A stretch of DNA of 15,879 bases from Comamonadaceae bacterium (GTDB taxonomy: Bacteria > Pseudomonadota > Gammaproteobacteria > Burkholderiales > Burkholderiaceae_C): positions 1-15,879 of the forward strand of contig CANGZG010000041.1 of the NCBI GenBank assembly GCA_947458415.1, given 5' to 3'. A program made the translations under genes and the position numbers. The notes under the pieces are model-generated. The model did no database searches. It was not told the origin of the DNA and was given only the letters and a program-made list of their open reading frames with translations. Of the stretch, positions 13,445 to 15,879 are shown in pieces (positions within the stretch are counted from its first letter, which is position 1; every line of letters starts with the position of its first letter).

Positions 13445-13998
13445 TGGTGAGCGGCGGTATCGGTGGGGTAGGGCTGTCTCTGTCCAGCAATGATTTTGAA
13501 TTGTTTGGCATACCGCAGCAATACCACCTCGATAGCAACGCGCTAGACACCACTTGGAAGCAACTGCAAAAGCAGGTTCACCCCGACCAATTTTCCTCGC
13601 AAGGCGCTGCCGATAAACGCTTGGCCATGCAATGGTCAGTGCGAGTGAATGAAGCTTATCAGCGGCTCAAGCATCCCGTGAGAAGAGCGGCTTATTTATG
13701 CGAGCTGCGCGGGGTGCCCGTCAACGCCGAAAACAACACCAGCATGCCGTCGGCTTTTTTGGTGCAACAAATGCAGTGGCGCGAGGAACTGGAAGACAGT
13801 GTCAACGCCAACGGCATCGAGCTTCTCCAACACCAAGTGCAAGAAGAGAAAAAAAAGCTTCTGCAACAATGTGAGCAGGCGCTGGACCAACAGGGCGACA
13901 CGCCGTTGGCTTCGCAATCGGTTCGTGCATTGATGTTCATCGAACGTTTTGAGCAAGATCTGGACACCCGCCTAGAGCGCTTAGACAACCTTTCATAA
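13444..13998 (+). CDS. hscB: Fe-S cluster assembly co-chaperone HscB (J-type)
   Basis: HscB is the dedicated J-protein that brings IscU to HscA and stimulates its ATPase. The 184-residue product has a J domain at about residues 15-85 (FELFGIPQQYHLD...LQKQVHPDQF...AYQRLKHPVRRAAYLCEL) with the essential HPD tripeptide, and a C-terminal helical bundle that binds IscU (FLVQQMQWREELED...RFEQDLDTRLERL). HscB proteins of this kind start a few residues before DxFELFG; here there is a short Gly-rich lead (SGGIGGVGLSLSS). ATG 13444 overlaps the iscA stop by one base; TTG 13441 and GTG 13447 are the other possible starts, and no good Shine-Dalgarno decides. The function is firm from motifs and position between iscA and hscA. 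Confidence 0.93.
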   Translation: MVSGGIGGVGLSLSSNDFELFGIPQQYHLDSNALDTTWKQLQKQVHPDQFSSQGAADKRLAMQWSVRVNEAYQRLKHPVRRAAYLCELRGVPVNAENNTSMPSAFLVQQMQWREELEDSVNANGIELLQHQVQEEKKKLLQQCEQALDQQGDTPLASQSVRALMFIERFEQDLDTRLERLDNLS

Positions 13999-14013
13999 CA
14001 AGAATTTCCGTCC

Positions 14014-15870
14014 ATGGCATTGCTGCAAATTTCCGAACCGGGGCAAGCCCCCGATCCACACGCTCGGCGTATCGCCATCGGCATTGACTTGGGTACCACC
14101 CATTCGCTGGTGGCCAGTGTGAGAAATGGTGTGGCTGAATGTTTGCCAGACGAACAGGGCAGGGTCATCTTGCCCTCGGTGGTGCGCTACCTCGGCAAAG
14201 GGAAACGCATGATCGGGCATGAAGCGTTGGCGTCTCAATCACAAGACCCACGCAACACGATCGTGTCGGTGAAGCGGTTCATGGGACGCTCAGTGGCCGA
14301 CATCACCCACACCGACAACTTGCCTTATGTGTTTGCAGACAAGCCAGGCATGTTGCAATTGACCACGTGTGAAGGCGATATTTCCCCTGTTCAAGTCAGC
14401 GCTGAACTATTGGCAACTCTCAGGCAACGGGCTGAGGACACGTTTGATGACGACATTCATGGAGCGGTCATCACGGTTCCCGCTTATTTTGACGATGCCC
14501 AGCGGCAAGCCACCAAAGACGCGGCGCAGATGGCCGGTTTGAACGTGCTTCGTTTGATCAATGAACCCACCGCTGCCGCGATTGCATACGGTTTGGACAA
14601 CGCCAGCGAAGGGGTGTACGCGGTATACGACTTGGGCGGAGGCACGTTTGATGTGTCCATTCTGCGACTGAGCAAAGGTGTGTTTGAAGTGATCGCCACG
14701 GGCGGCGACTCTGCGCTGGGCGGTGACGATTACGACCGCGCCTTGGCTGACTTGGTGCTCTCAATCAAGGGGCGTTCTTGGGGTACCGATGAAGACAAAT
14801 CGTTGTTGTTGACCCAAGCACGTGCATGCAAACAAGCATTGTCAGAGGCGGACAGCCATGTGTTCGAGGTCAAGCTCAGCGATGGACTGCTTTCGCTGAC
14901 AGTCACACGCCAACAATTTGAAGCCTGTGTGGAACACCTCACGAAAAAAACCCTTCAATCGGTCAAGAAGGCCTTGCGCGATGCCCATTTGCAGGCATCG
15001 GATATCCAAGGCGTTGTGATGGTTGGTGGCTCCACGCGCATGCCGCATGTGCAATCTGCGGTGGGCGAACTGTTGAACTGTCAACCATTGAACAATTTGA
15101 ACCCTGATGAAGTGGTTGCTTTGGGGGCGGCGATTCAAGCCAACCAGTTGAGTGGCAACAACCCTGATGGGGAACTGCTGTTGTTGGACGTGATTCCGTT
15201 GTCATTGGGCATCGAAACCATGGGTGGGTTGGTTGAACGCATTGTGCCGCGCAACCAAACCATTCCGACGGCCATGGCGCAAGACTTCACCACTTACCAA
15301 GATGGGCAAACCGCATTGGCCTTGCACGTGGTTCAAGGCGAACGAGATTTGGTTGCCGATTGCCGCAGCCTTGCGCGCTTCGAGTTGCGCGGCATTCCTC
15401 CCATGGCCGCTGGCGCTGCACGCATTCGGGTGACCTTCACGGTGGATGCAGACGGATTGCTGAGCGTTGATGCCGTCGAAACCCACAGTGGTGTTCAAGC
15501 ACACATCGATGTCAAGCCCAGTTACGGTTTGTCAGATGACCAAATCGCAGCCATGCTGCAAGACAGTTTTCACACCGCCGAGTTCGACAAAAATGCCCGG
15601 GCATTGGCGGAAGCCAGATTGGAAGCGGATCGCATGTGGTTAGCCACGCAAAGCGCATTGAATGCAGACGAAGCGCTGCTCAGCGCCGAACAAGCAGCCG
15701 ACATCAGGCGCTTGATGGCTAATGTATTGACAGCCAAGCAGTTGGAAACGCCTGCGTTGATAGAAGCCGCCACGCAAGCCCTGGCCAAGGGTACCGAGGC
15801 GTTTGCTGCAGCCAGAATGAACGACGGTATTCGCAAAGCCTTGTCGGGCAAACACATTGGAGCCATGTGA
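14014..15870 (+). CDS. hscA: Fe-S cluster assembly chaperone HscA (Hsp70 family)
   Basis: HscA is an Hsp70-type ATPase specialised for releasing the cluster from IscU by binding its LPPVK motif. It has 618 residues (E. coli 616). The nucleotide-binding domain covers about 1-390: AIGIDLGTTHSLVA (phosphate 1), VITVPAYFDDAQRQATKDAA, INEPTAAAIAYGLD, AVYDLGGGTFDVSILRL (phosphate 2), GGDSALGGDDYD and VVMVGGSTRMPHVQ (adenosine). The substrate-binding domain follows: LLLDVIPLSLGIETMGGLVERIVPRNQTIP and a beta-sandwich to about 510, then the helical lid. The C-terminus ends KALSGKHIGAM without the EEVD of cytosolic Hsp70, as expected for bacteria. The family can be confused with DnaK, but the length, the RnWG-type loop (GRSWGTDED) and operon position point to HscA. 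It begins 15 bases after hscB with a poor ribosome site; its stop overlaps the next start (TGATG). Confidence 0.96.
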   Translation: MALLQISEPGQAPDPHARRIAIGIDLGTTHSLVASVRNGVAECLPDEQGRVILPSVVRYLGKGKRMIGHEALASQSQDPRNTIVSVKRFMGRSVADITHTDNLPYVFADKPGMLQLTTCEGDISPVQVSAELLATLRQRAEDTFDDDIHGAVITVPAYFDDAQRQATKDAAQMAGLNVLRLINEPTAAAIAYGLDNASEGVYAVYDLGGGTFDVSILRLSKGVFEVIATGGDSALGGDDYDRALADLVLSIKGRSWGTDEDKSLLLTQARACKQALSEADSHVFEVKLSDGLLSLTVTRQQFEACVEHLTKKTLQSVKKALRDAHLQASDIQGVVMVGGSTRMPHVQSAVGELLNCQPLNNLNPDEVVALGAAIQANQLSGNNPDGELLLLDVIPLSLGIETMGGLVERIVPRNQTIPTAMAQDFTTYQDGQTALALHVVQGERDLVADCRSLARFELRGIPPMAAGAARIRVTFTVDADGLLSVDAVETHSGVQAHIDVKPSYGLSDDQIAAMLQDSFHTAEFDKNARALAEARLEADRMWLATQSALNADEALLSAEQAADIRRLMANVLTAKQLETPALIEAATQALAKGTEAFAAARMNDGIRKALSGKHIGAM

Positions 15871-15879
15871 TGACCACCC
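15870..15879 (+). CDS. Start of next gene, expected ISC [2Fe-2S] ferredoxin (only Met-Thr-Thr visible)
   Basis: An ATG at 15870-15872 overlaps the hscA stop by one base and opens a frame reading M-T-T before the window ends. In isc operons of this order the gene after hscA is fdx, the adrenodoxin-type ferredoxin that supplies electrons for cluster assembly. Only the start codon and coupling are seen; identity rests on gene order alone. Confidence 0.5.

Noticed and set aside
1..15879. Mobile element, CRISPR array, tRNA/rRNA or novel defence system
   Set aside because: Every stretch is explained by conserved housekeeping or metabolic genes with short gaps; no repeats with regular spacing, transposase motifs or RNA-gene signatures were seen.

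Overview
The window looks like an ordinary chromosomal segment of a betaproteobacterium of the order Burkholderiales, probably near Comamonadaceae (Limnohabitans/Rhodoferax-like). This is inferred from protein character, a GC content that looks like the mid-50s percent by eye, and gene neighbourhoods (pccB-pccA-VOC, a free-standing RnfB-like protein, intracellular phaZ with a catalytic Cys, tyrB/uvrB next to the isc operon). I could not run a search, so the genus is a guess. I see no mobile element, phage gene, CRISPR array, tRNA or rRNA, and no gene-free stretch longer than about 135 bases.

Left part (1-3713, + strand): the 3' three quarters of pccB, complete pccA and a VOC-fold protein form one tightly packed transcription unit (the last two genes overlap by 4 bases). 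PccA/PccB carboxylate propionyl-CoA to methylmalonyl-CoA, and the VOC protein is a plausible methylmalonyl-CoA epimerase-like partner. Facing it on the - strand (3726-5696) are phaZ, an intracellular polyhydroxyalkanoate depolymerase, and directly behind it a soluble RnfB-like iron-sulfur protein. PHA containing 3-hydroxyvalerate yields propionyl-CoA on degradation, so the two halves could be metabolically linked; that link is inference.

Middle part (5829-10835): a LigB/DODA-type extradiol dioxygenase-family protein (+), then a - strand pair, tyrB (aromatic/aspartate aminotransferase) followed by a haloacid-dehalogenase-type II protein, then uvrB (+) diverging from tyrB.

Right part (10836-15879, + strand): the iron-sulfur cluster assembly operon iscR-iscS-iscU-iscA-hscB-hscA, with the first codons of the next gene (expected fdx) at the window edge. 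All hallmark catalytic residues are visible. A strong candidate IscR type-1 operator lies upstream of iscR, with a second matching half-site 30 bases further up, which suggests classical feedback repression by [2Fe-2S]-IscR.

I did not find a convincing previously undescribed system. The more interesting details are the His-to-Gln change at the first predicted metal site of the VOC protein, the basic C-terminal tail on PhaZ, the RnfB-like protein without its membrane anchor, and the IscR operator arrangement.
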